64,000 nucleotides of DNA, taken from assembly GCF_014635325.1 (NCBI RefSeq), contig NZ_BMCT01000011.1, positions 109,489 to 173,488 of the forward strand, read 5' to 3'. The notes below the pieces were generated by a model. The model did no database searches. It had not been told where the DNA came from and saw only the letters and a program-made list of their open reading frames with translations. Shown here piece by piece: positions 37,719-49,933 of this stretch. The stretch's first letter is position 1; every line of letters starts with the position of its first letter. This DNA is from Azorhizobium oxalatiphilum. GTDB lineage: Bacteria > Pseudomonadota > Alphaproteobacteria > Rhizobiales > Xanthobacteraceae. Made by a program: the position numbers and the translations under genes.

Positions 37719-38135
37719 ATGAGCAAGGATGACGTGGTGAAGGCCGCGAGCGAAGTCGCCGCGGCAAGCTTCGGCCGGACGTTCGGTGAGGTGCCGGTGA
37801 ATTTCGCCTTGATGGCGGAACATGCGCCGGGGGCGTTCGCTGGCTATGGCCTGATGCGCGACGCGATCATGCGCGACCGAGACGCGGGCGGGGCGCTGGA
37901 CCTGAAGACCAAGGAATTGATCTTCTGTGTGCTCGACACGCTCATCGGCCAGACCGAGGGCGCCAAGGCCCATGCGGCTGCCGCCGTCCGCCGTGGCCTG
38001 AGCGTGCCGGAACTGGCGGAGGCGCTGGTGCAGGTGGTGATGGCAGGCGGCGTCACCACCTGGAACGAGACCGGCGCTGAAGTGCTGCGCCATGCGGTCG
38101 AGGTGGTGGAGAAGGCCGAGGCTGCCGCCCGTTGA
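37719..38135 (+). CDS. Carboxymuconolactone decarboxylase-like (CMD) protein
   Basis: A 138-residue AhpD-like helical protein. The core LKTKELIFCVLDTLIGQTEGAKAHAAAAVRRGLS matches the CMD fold, but the CxxC pair of AhpD peroxidases is absent, so a decarboxylase or isomerase-like role is more likely than thiol peroxidase. Last gene of the plus-strand group, with an AAGGAG binding site and a shared terminator downstream. Confidence 0.85.
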   Translation: MSKDDVVKAASEVAAASFGRTFGEVPVNFALMAEHAPGAFAGYGLMRDAIMRDRDAGGALDLKTKELIFCVLDTLIGQTEGAKAHAAAAVRRGLSVPELAEALVQVVMAGGVTTWNETGAEVLRHAVEVVEKAEAAAR

Positions 38136-38142
38136 AGGCCAA

Positions 38143-38180
38143 TAAAAAAACGCGCCGCCCGTTGGGGCGGCGCGTCTGTT
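38143..38180. terminator. Bidirectional terminator between CMD and MFS genes
   Basis: A perfect 10-bp stem CGCGCCGCCC/GGGCGGCGCG (38151-38160 with 38165-38174). A run of seven A on the left makes it an ideal terminator for the leftward MFS gene; the right side is less T-rich (TCTGTTGTTG), so it is weaker for the CMD operon. Confidence 0.85.
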
Positions 38181-38196
38181 GTTGAAGGGGCGGACC

Positions 38197-39519
38197 TCAG
38201 CGGCTGCCGGCCTTGCCCTTCAGGTTCAGGGTCATGCACAGCAGCGCCGCGATGATGGGGCCGGCGGCCAGCGTCAGCAGGGCCGGGGTGAAGCTCTGTG
38301 TGGTGTCGCGGATGAAGCCCACCAGATAGGGGCCGGCGAAGCCGCCGATCTGCGCGAAGCCGTTGATCGCCCCGAGGCCCGCCGCCGCTGCCGCGCCGGT
38401 GAGGAACTGGGTGGGCAGCGACCAGAACACGCCCAGCACCGCCCACACGCCGAAGGCAGCGGCGCTCAGCAGCATCAGGCCCATGAGCGGGGTCGGCGCC
38501 ACCGCGCTGGCGGCAAGGAACAGGCCGCCGAACAGTGCGGCCAGCGCCGTATGCCACTTGCGTTCACCGGTGCGGTCGGAACTGCGGGCGACGAAGACAA
38601 GGCCGATGGCGGCGAACACGAAGGGGATCGCGGTCACGAAGCCGGTCTGCAGGTCGCTGAGGCCGCCGATCTGGCGGACGATCTGCGGCAGCCACAGCAC
38701 CACACCGTACACGGCCATGGCATTGAACATGTAGATCAGGGTGAGCAGCCACACGCGCTTGTCGCTGAACAGGGTGCGCAGGCTATAGTGGCCCGAGGTG
38801 GCCTCCACCTGACGGTTCTCCTTCTCCAGCTCGCCGATCAGCCATTCACGCTCTTCCTTGTCGAGCCATTTGCCGTCCTGCGGCTTGTCCACGAGATAGA
38901 AGAAGGTGAAGACGCCGAGGATCACGGCCGGCACGCCTTCGAGGATGAACAGCCACTGCCAATTCGCCAGTCCATGCCAGTTGGGCACGGTGGCGAGGAT
39001 CCAGCCGGAGATGGGCGCGCCGATGACCGTGGAGAGCACGGTAGCTGTCATGAAGCCGGCGGTGGCCTTGGCGCGGTCGCGGGCGGGGAACCAGTAGGTG
39101 AGATAGAGCAGGATGCCGGGCACGAAGCCGGCTTCGGCGAGGCCCAGCAGGAAGCGCAGGGCATAGAAGCTATACTCTCCCTGCACGAAGGCCATGCCAC
39201 AGGACAGCAGGCCCCACGTGACCATGATGCGGGCGATCCAGATGCGGGCCCCCACCTTGTGCATGATCATGTTGCTGGGCACTTCGAAGGCAATGTAGCC
39301 GAGGAAGAAGATGCCGGCACCGAAGCCGTACATCGTCGCCGTCAGGCCCAGATCCTTGTTCATGTGCGTGGCGGCGAAGCCGACGTTCACGCGGTCAAGG
39401 TAATTGATGATGAAAAGGACGAAGCAGTAGAAGACGATGCGCCAGCGCAGCTTGGAGGCGACGCGCTTGCGGATGCTCTCGCTGCTATCAATCGGCGAAC
39501 CTAAGGCGACCGACGACAT
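38197..39519 (-). CDS. MFS transporter, anion:cation symporter (ACS) family
   Basis: A 440-residue permease with twelve predicted helices. NYLDRVNVGFA in helix 1 and the RFLLGLAEAGFVPGI segment are those of ACS-family carriers for organic anions (phthalate, tartrate, hydroxyphenylacetate types). It converges on the M20/PxpA/SDR/CMD group and probably imports the substrate of that group. Its GAGGAAA binding site is clear, and the upstream region carries a palindrome (39741-39759) that could be an operator. Confidence 0.9.
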   Translation of the reverse strand: MSSVALGSPIDSSESIRKRVASKLRWRIVFYCFVLFIINYLDRVNVGFAATHMNKDLGLTATMYGFGAGIFFLGYIAFEVPSNMIMHKVGARIWIARIMVTWGLLSCGMAFVQGEYSFYALRFLLGLAEAGFVPGILLYLTYWFPARDRAKATAGFMTATVLSTVIGAPISGWILATVPNWHGLANWQWLFILEGVPAVILGVFTFFYLVDKPQDGKWLDKEEREWLIGELEKENRQVEATSGHYSLRTLFSDKRVWLLTLIYMFNAMAVYGVVLWLPQIVRQIGGLSDLQTGFVTAIPFVFAAIGLVFVARSSDRTGERKWHTALAALFGGLFLAASAVAPTPLMGLMLLSAAAFGVWAVLGVFWSLPTQFLTGAAAAAGLGAINGFAQIGGFAGPYLVGFIRDTTQSFTPALLTLAAGPIIAALLCMTLNLKGKAGSR

Positions 39520-39740
39520 GGGGTTTCCTCATTATTGATCGTGTGATTAGAATCCCGGCTGCAAGGCCGGGTGGATCTGTTGTTATTGCCGGCCCCCGGA
39601 GGGCCAGATGTGTTCGCCATGGCGCCACGTGCCGCAGCAACGCACATGCGTGATGCTGCTCATCGGACGGAACTTCGGCGTGATGTGGCGTGTATCGTCG
39701 CCATGCGACGATCTCATCTCCCTATAGTGCTTGTTGTTGT

Positions 39741-39759
39741 CGTCCCATATTGTGGGACG
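39741..39759. promoter_or_regulatory. Palindromic operator-like site upstream of the MFS gene
   Basis: CGTCCCA, five bases, TGGGACG, with a further half site TGTGGGAT at 39771. It lies in the otherwise empty 39520-39909 region, which is AT-rich by local standards. It may bind a regulator of the catabolic group; no regulator gene is adjacent. Confidence 0.45.
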
Positions 39760-39909
39760 TTATTGCATTATGTGGGATATGTGAGTTTGAATGGTCAGGA
39801 ATGTCAAGCATGACTGACAATATGGCAGCCGTGATACCGCAAGCGGCCGCCGGCTGGTGCCATAGGGTCCGATGTGGTCATGGGATTTTGCGCAAGGTAA
39901 GGGGGGGGC

Positions 39910-40152
39910 ATGAACTATGCGGACGGCACGCTGGCGCGTCTCGGCGACCGCGTGCGCATCGACCATCGCAGGGGCGTGGTCGTGTTCTCCCTCGATACGG
40001 ACGAATTCGCGCCGGGCTATGTGAAAGAGGATTGGAGCGATCTGAAGCGAGGCGTCATGGTGGATTTCGAGGCTATAGGCCTCATCTTCTATGAGGACAT
40101 GGAACCTGATCTCGAATTCGTCTCCCGCGCCCCGGAACCGGATCATCCATGA
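39910..40152 (+). CDS. Small conserved-looking protein of unknown function
   Basis: An 80-residue acidic, soluble protein with the pattern DGTLARLGDRVRID near the start, then VVVFSLDTDEFAPGY and GVMVDFEAIGLIFYED. This suggests a small beta-barrel, as in immunity-like or DUF proteins, but I cannot name the family. It has a GGTAAGGGGG binding site. It precedes the DUF2711-like gene by 87 bases on the same strand. Confidence 0.65.
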   Translation: MNYADGTLARLGDRVRIDHRRGVVVFSLDTDEFAPGYVKEDWSDLKRGVMVDFEAIGLIFYEDMEPDLEFVSRAPEPDHP

Positions 40153-40239
40153 CGCAACCGGAAGCGGCGGCAAAGGCGAGTCCCGTGGCGCGTTCCCGGC
40201 CGCAGAGTGTCCTGGGATGGTGGGGAGCTTGAGGTCTCC

Positions 40240-41073
40240 ATGTCGAACATGAGCGCGCCCCCACGGCTTGTGGCTCCACCCTATGACACTGCCATTCTGC
40301 CCTGGTACGGCGGGCGGTTCGATGCCGCCTTCGTGGCGCTGCATCCCTTCTTCGCGTTACCGGGCGTGGATCCGGCGGCCTGCGCTCACGGCACGCTGGT
40401 GATGGAGCGCGACGAGGTGCCCGAGGGCATGTCACTCCGGGATCATCTCGACGCGCAGCAAGCCGGGCGACACGCCGACGTCACGCTGGACGAAGATGCC
40501 GTGGACATGGCCGCCAAGGCGCAAGGCATCGCCATGTCATGGAGCGTTCTGGCGGCGCGGGCCGGCTTTGCCGACCATCGCGCCGTCAATCGCGCCTTGC
40601 GCACCCATATCCGCGCGTTGAAGCCGGCGTTCGCAGACCCCCAAGGTGCCGCAGCGCTGGAGGCGTTCTGCGCGCGGGAAAAGCTGTTCCTGCCGACCGA
40701 GGGCGTGTTTCAGCCGCTCATGGAGGCGCGACTGGCCGCGCTGTTCGCGGCCTGCGGCTGTGAGCGGGTCGTTGTCGGCGACGAGTTCGGGGAAGAGCAG
40801 GAGGTGCGACCGCGCGCCGTGTTGGAGGATGCCCGGCCGTGGCATCTCGTGCCGGACTATCCCAGGAACCTGCCGCGGCGTCTTCTGGCGGAGGACGGCT
40901 CGCTTATGGCGTGCGTGGATTGGGACAGCTTCTTCACCCTCATCCTCGGCACGCATGCGCGCTTTGCCGAAGCTGATCCGGGCGCCCTGTTCGAGGGCTT
41001 CTGGTGCGCGCCGGACACCGAACTGTCGTGGCAGCGGCAGGCGGTTCAGCCGCTGGTCGGCCCGTCAGGTTGA
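40240..41073 (+). CDS. DUF2711-like protein
   Basis: A 277-residue soluble protein. ILPWYGGRFDAAFVALHPFF, LPTEGVFQP, VVGDEF and the C-terminal CVDWDSFFTL and FEGFWCAPDTELSW look like DUF2711, known mostly from Bacillus. Function unknown. A GTG at 40207 would lengthen it; the ATG at 40240 has GAGG five bases upstream. It converges on an alpha/beta hydrolase gene with a short overlap that may be caused by a frameshift in the latter. Confidence 0.7.
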   Translation: MSNMSAPPRLVAPPYDTAILPWYGGRFDAAFVALHPFFALPGVDPAACAHGTLVMERDEVPEGMSLRDHLDAQQAGRHADVTLDEDAVDMAAKAQGIAMSWSVLAARAGFADHRAVNRALRTHIRALKPAFADPQGAAALEAFCAREKLFLPTEGVFQPLMEARLAALFAACGCERVVVGDEFGEEQEVRPRAVLEDARPWHLVPDYPRNLPRRLLAEDGSLMACVDWDSFFTLILGTHARFAEADPGALFEGFWCAPDTELSWQRQAVQPLVGPSG

Positions 41074-41916
41074 GGTTTCTGCTTTAGTCCAGGGCGAGAT
41101 CGTCGAGAAAAGCGGTGACGGTGGCCAGCACCAGGGCCTCATCCTGCAGATGGGTACATGTCCGCAGCGCGGCAGCAGGGCGAGGCGCGCGTGGCCGGAA
41201 ACGCCCTCCACGATGCGCTTGGGCTGGGCTGCCGTGGCGTATTCGTCATCAGCCCCATGCATCACCAGCACCGGGCACGAGATGTGCGGCAGATCGGCAT
41301 CGAGCGACCAGTGATCGAAGGCGGGCGAGAGCCAACTGTCCACCCAGGCGGAGAGCACGAAGGCGGCCTTCTCACCGTGGAAGCGGGCGATGCGAGACAT
41401 GTGCATATCCTGCGAGAACAGGGTCTTGGCGGCGGCGACACCGGCCCGCGTTACCGGCTCCACACAGGACTGGGCCGCCTCGGTGATCAGCGCCTGGCAA
41501 GCGTCTCCAAAGGCGGCAGCGATGCCCACCGCCATGCCGCCGCCGACGCTGTGGCCTAGAATGATGAAGCGTTCCAGCCCCAGCGCGGCGCGCAGGTGCG
41601 CAAACCCCTCGTCTGCCTCGCGGCGGATGAAGTCGGACGGGAATGGGCCGGGAAAGGGATCGGAGCGGCCGAAGCCAAGCCGGTCATAGGCGATGACAGG
41701 CCGCCCTGTGGCGGCGGCGAGCCGGGCAGGGAAGGTGCGCCACACGTCCACGCAGCCCAGTGATTCATGCAGCAGCACGATGGGTGTGCGAGGCCAGTCT
41801 CCGGGCGTTGCGCCCCAGATGCGGGCGAACAGCTTTCCGTCGGGCGTGTCGATCCATCTGTCTGCAACAGACGCAGCCTCGGGGAGCGGAGGAGCGGGTG
41901 TGCGGGACGACATCAT
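41065..41916 (-). CDS. Alpha/beta hydrolase, probable frameshift near the 3' end
   Basis: About 283 residues as read. The nucleophile elbow is GHSVGGG, the acid is in VMHGADDEYAT, and the catalytic histidine in LPRCGHVP, so the active site is complete. Directly after GHVP the frame turns into an unlikely C/P/W-rich tail. If one G is added to the GGG at 41152-41154, the sequence continues as HLQDEALVLATVTAFLDDLALD and stops at 41084-41086, a normal ending for this family, and the overlap with the convergent gene disappears. Substrate unknown. Start ATG at 41916 or 41913; the binding site is weak. Confidence 0.8.
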   Translation of the reverse strand: MMSSRTPAPPLPEAASVADRWIDTPDGKLFARIWGATPGDWPRTPIVLLHESLGCVDVWRTFPARLAAATGRPVIAYDRLGFGRSDPFPGPFPSDFIRREADEGFAHLRAALGLERFIILGHSVGGGMAVGIAAAFGDACQALITEAAQSCVEPVTRAGVAAAKTLFSQDMHMSRIARFHGEKAAFVLSAWVDSWLSPAFDHWSLDADLPHISCPVLVMHGADDEYATAAQPKRIVEGVSGHARLALLPRCGHVPICRMRPWCWPPSPLFSTISPWTKAETST

Positions 41917-41990
41917 GAGAACCGGACCCCGGAAGCGGCGATTGTACTTCCGGGGATAGACTGCCGGGCGAGGCCGGACAAGCCGAGGGG

Positions 41991-42566
41991 TCAGCCTTCC
42001 AGCGTGCGGTAGGCGCCGGACCAGTAGAGCAGGGGATCGGCATTCTCGGTGATGCGCGCTGCCACCACGCGGCCGAGCAGAATGAGATGCGAGTGGCGGG
42101 TGATCACTTCCTCCAGCTCGCAGTCGAACACCGCAAGCGCATCCGCCAGCACCGGTGCACCGGTCTCGATCTGCGTCCACTGGGTGCCGGAGAAGCGCTC
42201 CGCGCCCTGTTCGCCGGTGCGACCTGCAAAGCGATCGGCCAGCGGCGTGTGGTGCGGGCGCAGCACATTGATGGCGAAGTGGCGGGCGTCGAGCAGCGTG
42301 TCGCGCGCCGAGGCGCTGCGGTTGACGCAAACGATGAGGGTCGGCGGATCGACGCTGAGCGATGACACAGAGGTGGCGGTGAGGCCGGTGCGGCTCTCGC
42401 CCGTGCCGGTGGTCACGAGGCTCACGGCCCCGGCCAGCTTGCGCATGGCGCCACGAAAGGCGAGCGCGGAAGGGCTGGGCGGGGGCGTGAAGACCGGTTG
42501 GCGCAGGGGGCTTGCGATGGGTGATGCGGCTTCGGCGGTGCGCACCGGGGCGGCGTGGGCATTCAT
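41991..42566 (-). CDS. Flavin reductase-like FMN-binding protein
   Basis: A 191-residue flavin reductase domain protein. FRGAMRKLAGAVSLVTT, SSLSVDPPTLIVCVNRSAS and FAINVLRPHH are the conserved FMN-binding segments of HpaC/flavin-reductase proteins that feed reduced flavin to two-component monooxygenases. The partner monooxygenase is not in the window. The ATG at 42566 precedes a short P/A-rich N-terminus. It is upstream of the alpha/beta hydrolase on the same strand (74 bases), so they may be co-transcribed. Confidence 0.87.
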   Translation of the reverse strand: MNAHAAPVRTAEAASPIASPLRQPVFTPPPSPSALAFRGAMRKLAGAVSLVTTGTGESRTGLTATSVSSLSVDPPTLIVCVNRSASARDTLLDARHFAINVLRPHHTPLADRFAGRTGEQGAERFSGTQWTQIETGAPVLADALAVFDCELEEVITRHSHLILLGRVVAARITENADPLLYWSGAYRTLEG

Positions 42567-42940
42567 AAGGCTTGCCTTTGCAGGGAGCGGTCCATGGCCA
42601 TCCAGCCTACCGCACCCCCAAATCACAGTGGATATTGTGAGATTGATCGTACGTTAGTGGATGGCATTAATCAACTAAATTAGTAGATTTAAAATGACGT
42701 GGTTCAACGATGCGGATGTGATGTGGGCCTTGAATGGAGTGCTGATTTTGGTGCGGGGCGTGAATCGCCGGATCGCTTGGCGCAATTTAAGCTGACAAAA
42801 ACAGTCAGCATATAGGGTGCGCGTGCTGTGGTGCGCAGAGTGTGGGCGAGGGACGGAGCTATTTACCGTTCGGGCAAGGAGCGCTCCAAACGCGGTCCGC
42901 TCTGCGCTAAGACCATGGAAGCACGGCATGGGAGGCTGGC
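42567..42940. other. Divergent AT-rich promoter region
   Basis: Bases 42620-42820 are much more AT-rich than the surroundings and include the dyad TCACA, eight bases, TGTGA at 42621-42638 and CTAAATTAG near 42676. It should hold promoters for the flavin reductase (leftward) and the lipoprotein (rightward). No gene is supported. Confidence 0.45.
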
Positions 42941-43645
42941 ATGATGAAATTGGCGCGCGCCCTTGGGGCTACAGTGACCCTCGGGCTGTTCGTGGCCGCC
43001 TGCCAGGCGCCCGGCGGCAGCTGGGGCACGGCGGTGGTGAAGGAAACCGACGGTTTCGGTGATTATTACGAGACAGTGGTCAACGTGCCGCTGCCCACGG
43101 GCGCCCCGCGCGCCTTCAGCTGCGTCGGCCCATGGTCGGCCACCACCTCCGACACCTATCTGAAGGGCATCTTCGGCGTGAGCCGCGTGGTGCAGGCGCC
43201 CGACGTGCTGCAGCCGAGCGGGGCAACCGGTCCGGGCAGCATCGTGTTGCCCGAGGATCCCAAGCTGCGCGTGGCGGTGGCTTGGGCGGACGGCTTCGCC
43301 TATGCGGGCCCGCTGCGCTTCAATTTCTCCGAGGAAACCGCGTGGAGCGTCAATGGTGTGGGCATCGGCACCACGCTGGCTCAGTTGGAGAAGATCAACG
43401 GCAAGCCGTTCCGTCTCGTCGGCTTCGGCGGCGACAATGGCGGCCTCGTCACCGACTGGCAGGGCGGCACGCTCTCCAATCTGCAGGGCGGCTGCGCGCT
43501 GACCGTCCAGCTCGCCATCTCCGCTCTGGCCCCGGCGTCGGCACAGGCCAAGGTGGTCGGCCCCCGCGTCTTCTCCTCGTCCGATCGCAACGTGCGTACG
43601 CTCCGGCCGACGGTCGGCAGCTTCTGGGTCTATTACGCCCGCTGA
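42941..43645 (+). CDS. Putative lipoprotein of unknown function
   Basis: A 234-residue protein with a lipoprotein signal: MMKLARALG, a hydrophobic core, then the lipobox VAAC (Cys21). The mature part is beta-rich with no recognised domain; FGDYYETVVNVPLP and NGVGIGTTLAQLEKINGKPFRLVGF stand out. The latter resembles short segments seen in periplasmic PASTA-like or phosphate-binding modules, but no assignment is possible. Binding site GGGAGG. A 10-bp hairpin (43721-43730 with 43744-43753) lies downstream and may end its transcript. Confidence 0.75.
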   Translation: MMKLARALGATVTLGLFVAACQAPGGSWGTAVVKETDGFGDYYETVVNVPLPTGAPRAFSCVGPWSATTSDTYLKGIFGVSRVVQAPDVLQPSGATGPGSIVLPEDPKLRVAVAWADGFAYAGPLRFNFSEETAWSVNGVGIGTTLAQLEKINGKPFRLVGFGGDNGGLVTDWQGGTLSNLQGGCALTVQLAISALAPASAQAKVVGPRVFSSSDRNVRTLRPTVGSFWVYYAR

Positions 43646-43827
43646 AGCCATTCCCGCAGAAGCGTGAGCAGTTCTGCGACAGGAATTGCGACCAGCCGGC
43701 AACTCTGCCCGTTGACCCTGCCGTCGCCCCGTCATCGAATGGTGGGGCGACGGAGGTATAGATCAAAGCAGTCGAACCTTTTTTGCCAGGGCCGCCGGTG
43801 CGGTGGCGCCTTCGGGAGGAGCAAGCC

Positions 43828-44085
43828 ATGTCGAAGTTTTTCAACAAGTCGCTCATTGCGGGTGTTGCGCTCGGTGTCGGCGCCATGGCTGGCGGTCAGG
43901 CGCTGTTGAATGCGCCGGCGCTCGCCAACCAGCCCTTCATGGAGGCCGCCCTCGGCTCCCTGCAGGCCGCGAAAGCCAACCTCATCAAGGCCGAGCCCAA
44001 CAAGGGCGGCCACCGCGAGCGCGCCATCGAGCTGGTGAATCAGGCCATCAACCAGACCGAGCAGGGCATCGCCTTCGCCCGCTGA
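43828..44085 (+). CDS. Small secreted helical protein
   Basis: An 85-residue protein with a signal peptide (KSLIAGVALGVGAMAGG, cut near ALA) and a short amphipathic helical domain ending GGHRERAIELVNQAINQTEQGIAFAR. Such single-domain periplasmic proteins recur in alphaproteobacteria, but their role is unknown. It has a strong GGAGGAG site. The methyltransferase gene follows after 137 bases. Confidence 0.75.
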   Translation: MSKFFNKSLIAGVALGVGAMAGGQALLNAPALANQPFMEAALGSLQAAKANLIKAEPNKGGHRERAIELVNQAINQTEQGIAFAR

Positions 44086-44222
44086 TCGAGGCGCCCGGCT
44101 CCGGCATCTTGTCGGGGCCGCAAATCTGCCGTCCGCCCGCGCCATGAAGCGCGGGGCGGGCGGTGCATATCCGCCCCGGCGTGCGCGGGGCATCCGGCCC
44201 GGTGGCAGAACGGAGGCGAGGT

Positions 44223-44915
44223 ATGGATTGGGTTTCGTTCTGGGATGGGGCCCACTCCATTTATGTGAACGACCGCCACAAGGCGGTGCACTACGCCCGC
44301 ATCACCGCCGACATCGTGGCGCTGGTGCCCGATCCCGCCGCGCGGGTGATGGACTATGGCTGCGGCGAAGCGCTGGGCGCCGCCGATCTCGCCCGCGCAT
44401 CGGGCCAGCTCATCCTTGCCGATTCCGCCCAGACCGTGCGGGCGCGGTTGAAGGAGAAGTTCGCGGGCGATCGCAAGGTCTCGGTGCTCTCGCCCGAGGA
44501 AGCGGCCCTGCTGCCGGATGGCAGCCTCGACCTGATCATCGCCAATTCGCTGTTGCAGTATCTGTCCAAGGATGTGCTGAAGGACCTGCTGGCCGTCTGG
44601 CATCGCCTGCTGGCGCCGGGCGGCGCGGTGGTGCTGGCGGATGTGATTCCTCCCGGCGTCAGCGCCGTGCAGGATGCCGGCGCGCTGCTCTCCTTCGCCG
44701 CGCGGGACGGATTTCTGGCCGCGGCCGTGATTGGCCTCGCCAAGACGGCGGTGTCGCCCTATCGCAAGCTGCGCGCCGACCTCGGCCTGACCATGTATGA
44801 GGAAGCCGAGATGCTGGCGCTGCTGAAGGCCGCCGGCTATGCGCCCGAGCGGCTTCATCCGAACATCGGCCATAACCAGCGCCGCATGGCGTTCAGGGCC
44901 GTGCCGGTGAAGTGA
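44223..44915 (+). CDS. Class I SAM-dependent methyltransferase
   Basis: A 230-residue methyltransferase. Motif I is VMDYGCGEALGAADLA, post-I ILADSA, motif II LDLIIANSLLQYLS, and motif III LLAPGGAVVLADV. The substrate is not evident; the fold is that of small-molecule methyltransferases. The ATG at 44223 is set by the GGAGGCGAGG site just before it; a GTG frame from 44163 is ignored. It converges on the gtrA gene. Confidence 0.87.
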   Translation: MDWVSFWDGAHSIYVNDRHKAVHYARITADIVALVPDPAARVMDYGCGEALGAADLARASGQLILADSAQTVRARLKEKFAGDRKVSVLSPEEAALLPDGSLDLIIANSLLQYLSKDVLKDLLAVWHRLLAPGGAVVLADVIPPGVSAVQDAGALLSFAARDGFLAAAVIGLAKTAVSPYRKLRADLGLTMYEEAEMLALLKAAGYAPERLHPNIGHNQRRMAFRAVPVK

Positions 44916-44938
44916 GGGCCGCAGCCGGTGCGTGCGCC

Positions 44939-45388
44939 CTACCGCTCGCCCTTGCGTTCCGCCCGTGCGCCAGCCTTGTGGGCGAAGGCCCAGAGGCGAT
45001 AGGCGGTGAAGGTCCAGATCAGCACCAGCCCGGTCGTGATGGCCTGCGCCAGCAGGTAATAGAGACCCAGCCGGTTGGCGAGCAGTTCCATCAGAATGCC
45101 CGTGAGCACGAAGGCGATACCCGCCACAGCCGCGAAGCGGGGCAGGGCACCCGCATGGCTGCGGGTCGATTCGAAGGTGAAACGGCTGTTGAGGATGTAG
45201 GAGATGATGCTGCCGACGATGAAGCCGGACAGCGAAGCCAGCACAGGGCCGGCAAATTCATGCTCCACCATGAAGGCCAGCGTGGCGAAATGACCGGCTG
45301 CTGCCGTCAGGCCCACCCCCACGAATGTCGCGAACTGCATCGCGAAGGCGCGATGCTCCTGGAAAAGACGGGCGAGTAAGGCGAACAC
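44939..45388 (-). CDS. GtrA-family membrane protein
   Basis: A 149-residue protein with four transmembrane helices and the family features FATFVGVGLTAAAGHFATLA, SYILNSRFTFES and the final TAYRLWAF. GtrA proteins flip or translocate lipid-linked sugars in O-antigen or cell-wall glycosylation. The partner glycosyltransferase is not adjacent. GTG start with GGAG upstream. Confidence 0.85.
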   Translation of the reverse strand: MFALLARLFQEHRAFAMQFATFVGVGLTAAAGHFATLAFMVEHEFAGPVLASLSGFIVGSIISYILNSRFTFESTRSHAGALPRFAAVAGIAFVLTGILMELLANRLGLYYLLAQAITTGLVLIWTFTAYRLWAFAHKAGARAERKGER

Positions 45389-45556
45389 GGGGCGGGCTCC
45401 GACGGTGGCGGGAGACTATGCATGACGGGGCTGTCGGCAACGTGTCTTCCGTCGCGGTGAATTATGGTCTAAGGAAGCCCAATCCGCGTGCAGGGGTGGA
45501 AGATTTTTTCGCTGCCTGGCGCGCAGCCGCCGTCCGCGAGACGGACCCACTCATTC

Positions 45557-45585
45557 AGGGGCGCGTGACCCGCGGCCCTTTTTTT
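45557..45585 (+). terminator. Terminator-like hairpin in the carB leader (possible attenuator)
   Basis: Stem AGGG and CGCG (45557-45560, 45562-45565) with CGCG and CCCT (45571-45574, 45576-45579), one internal G-G mismatch, followed by seven T. No plus-strand gene ends before it, so it may be an attenuator 25 bases ahead of carB. Confidence 0.5.
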
Positions 45586-45609
45586 GCGCCCGTCGAGCGC
45601 CAGAGATAG

Positions 45610-48969
<3,360 letters not shown>

Positions 48970-49237
48970 CCGGCAGGGAGCGGCGGGACGTCCGCGGGGC
49001 GGAGCCGACAGGCGCGCCAGCGGGGCAACGCCGGGTGTGGTGGCATCCGTGAGACCTGCATGGGCTTCAGGCCCGTGCGGGCCGTTCGGCTATTGTCCCC
49101 GGCAATCGTTCTGTTCCGGCCTGAGCCGGGCGAGACGGCCGGCTTTGTGAGGAGTGCGGTCATTCCGGTGCGCCCAGGGCGCCCGTCCGTCGCCACCCTC
49201 GCGGGACAATCGGCGTTCGGTGCGGACACTGCTTCTT

Positions 49238-49341
49238 AGAGCCTGATCCGATCAGACCTGATCGGTGAGTCAGCCTCTAATCCATTGATAGAGAACGTTC
49301 TTCCAATCGAACTGCGACGCAGTCCGATTGGAACGTGCTCT
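49238..49341. repeat. Two-hairpin dispersed element, copy 2
   Basis: About 104 bases with terminal AGAGC/GCTCT. The first hairpin pairs around AGAGCCTGATCCGATCAG with 49257-49277. The second is a 13-bp stem (CCAATCG region with GATTGG, 49302-49331) with one mismatch. Layout and length match the element at 9460-9565. The rest of the 48970-49424 gap is empty and should include the greA promoter. Confidence 0.7.
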
Positions 49342-49424
49342 GTAGATCGACGTGTGAGCGTCGGGACGAGGGCCGAAAAGCCAGTCCCGCGCATCGCGGC
49401 ATCAGGAGGTTCCAAGTAGGACCC

Positions 49425-49898
49425 ATGGAAAAGATTCCCATGACGGGGGCGGGTTTCGTCGCCCTTGAGGAAGAGTTGCGTTTCCGTCAGCAGGTGGAAC
49501 GCCCCCGGATCATTGCTGCCATTGCAGAAGCCCGTGCCCATGGCGACCTGTCCGAGAATGCGGAGTATCACGCCGCCAAGGAACTGCAGTCGCTGAACGA
49601 GGGCCGCATTGCGGAACTGGAAGACAAGATCTCCCGCGCCGACGTGATCGACGTGTCGAAACTGTCCGGCGATATCGTGAAGTTCGGCGCCACGGTCACT
49701 CTGGTGGACGAGGACACCGAGGAAGAGAAGGTCTGGCAGATCGTCGGCGACAGCGAGGCCGATGCCAAGGCTGGCCGGATCTCCATTTCCTCGCCGGTGG
49801 CGCGCGCGCTGATCGGCAAGAAGCAGGGCTCCTCGGTCGAGGTCGTGACGCCCAAGGGCGCCCGCTCGTTCGAGATCGTGGCGGTGCGCTGGGCCTGA
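49425..49898 (+). CDS. greA: Transcription elongation factor GreA
   Basis: A 157-residue GreA. The N-terminal coiled coil has acidic tip residues ([14 protein letters not shown]) that reach into RNA polymerase and stimulate transcript cleavage in backtracked complexes. The C-terminal FKBP-like domain (about 80-157) includes [20 protein letters not shown]. The ATG at 49425 gives the family length; the frame is open 90 bases further upstream, across the repeat element. A perfect terminator follows. Confidence 0.96.
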   Translation: MEKIPMTGAGFVALEEELRFRQQVERPRIIAAIAEARAHGDLSENAEYHAAKELQSLNEGRIAELEDKISRADVIDVSKLSGDIVKFGATVTLVDEDTEEEKVWQIVGDSEADAKAGRISISSPVARALIGKKQGSSVEVVTPKGARSFEIVAVRWA

Positions 49899-49933
49899 GC
49901 CCTGAGCCCTGAGCGAATCACATCTGTCTTATG

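Noticed and set aside
42675..42929. 84-codon minus-strand frame in the AT-rich gap
   Set aside because: No binding site and unusual composition; the region is better read as promoters.
45325..45609. 94-codon frame ending one base before carB
   Set aside because: Overlaps the gtrA start on the other strand and includes the terminator-like hairpin; no binding site.
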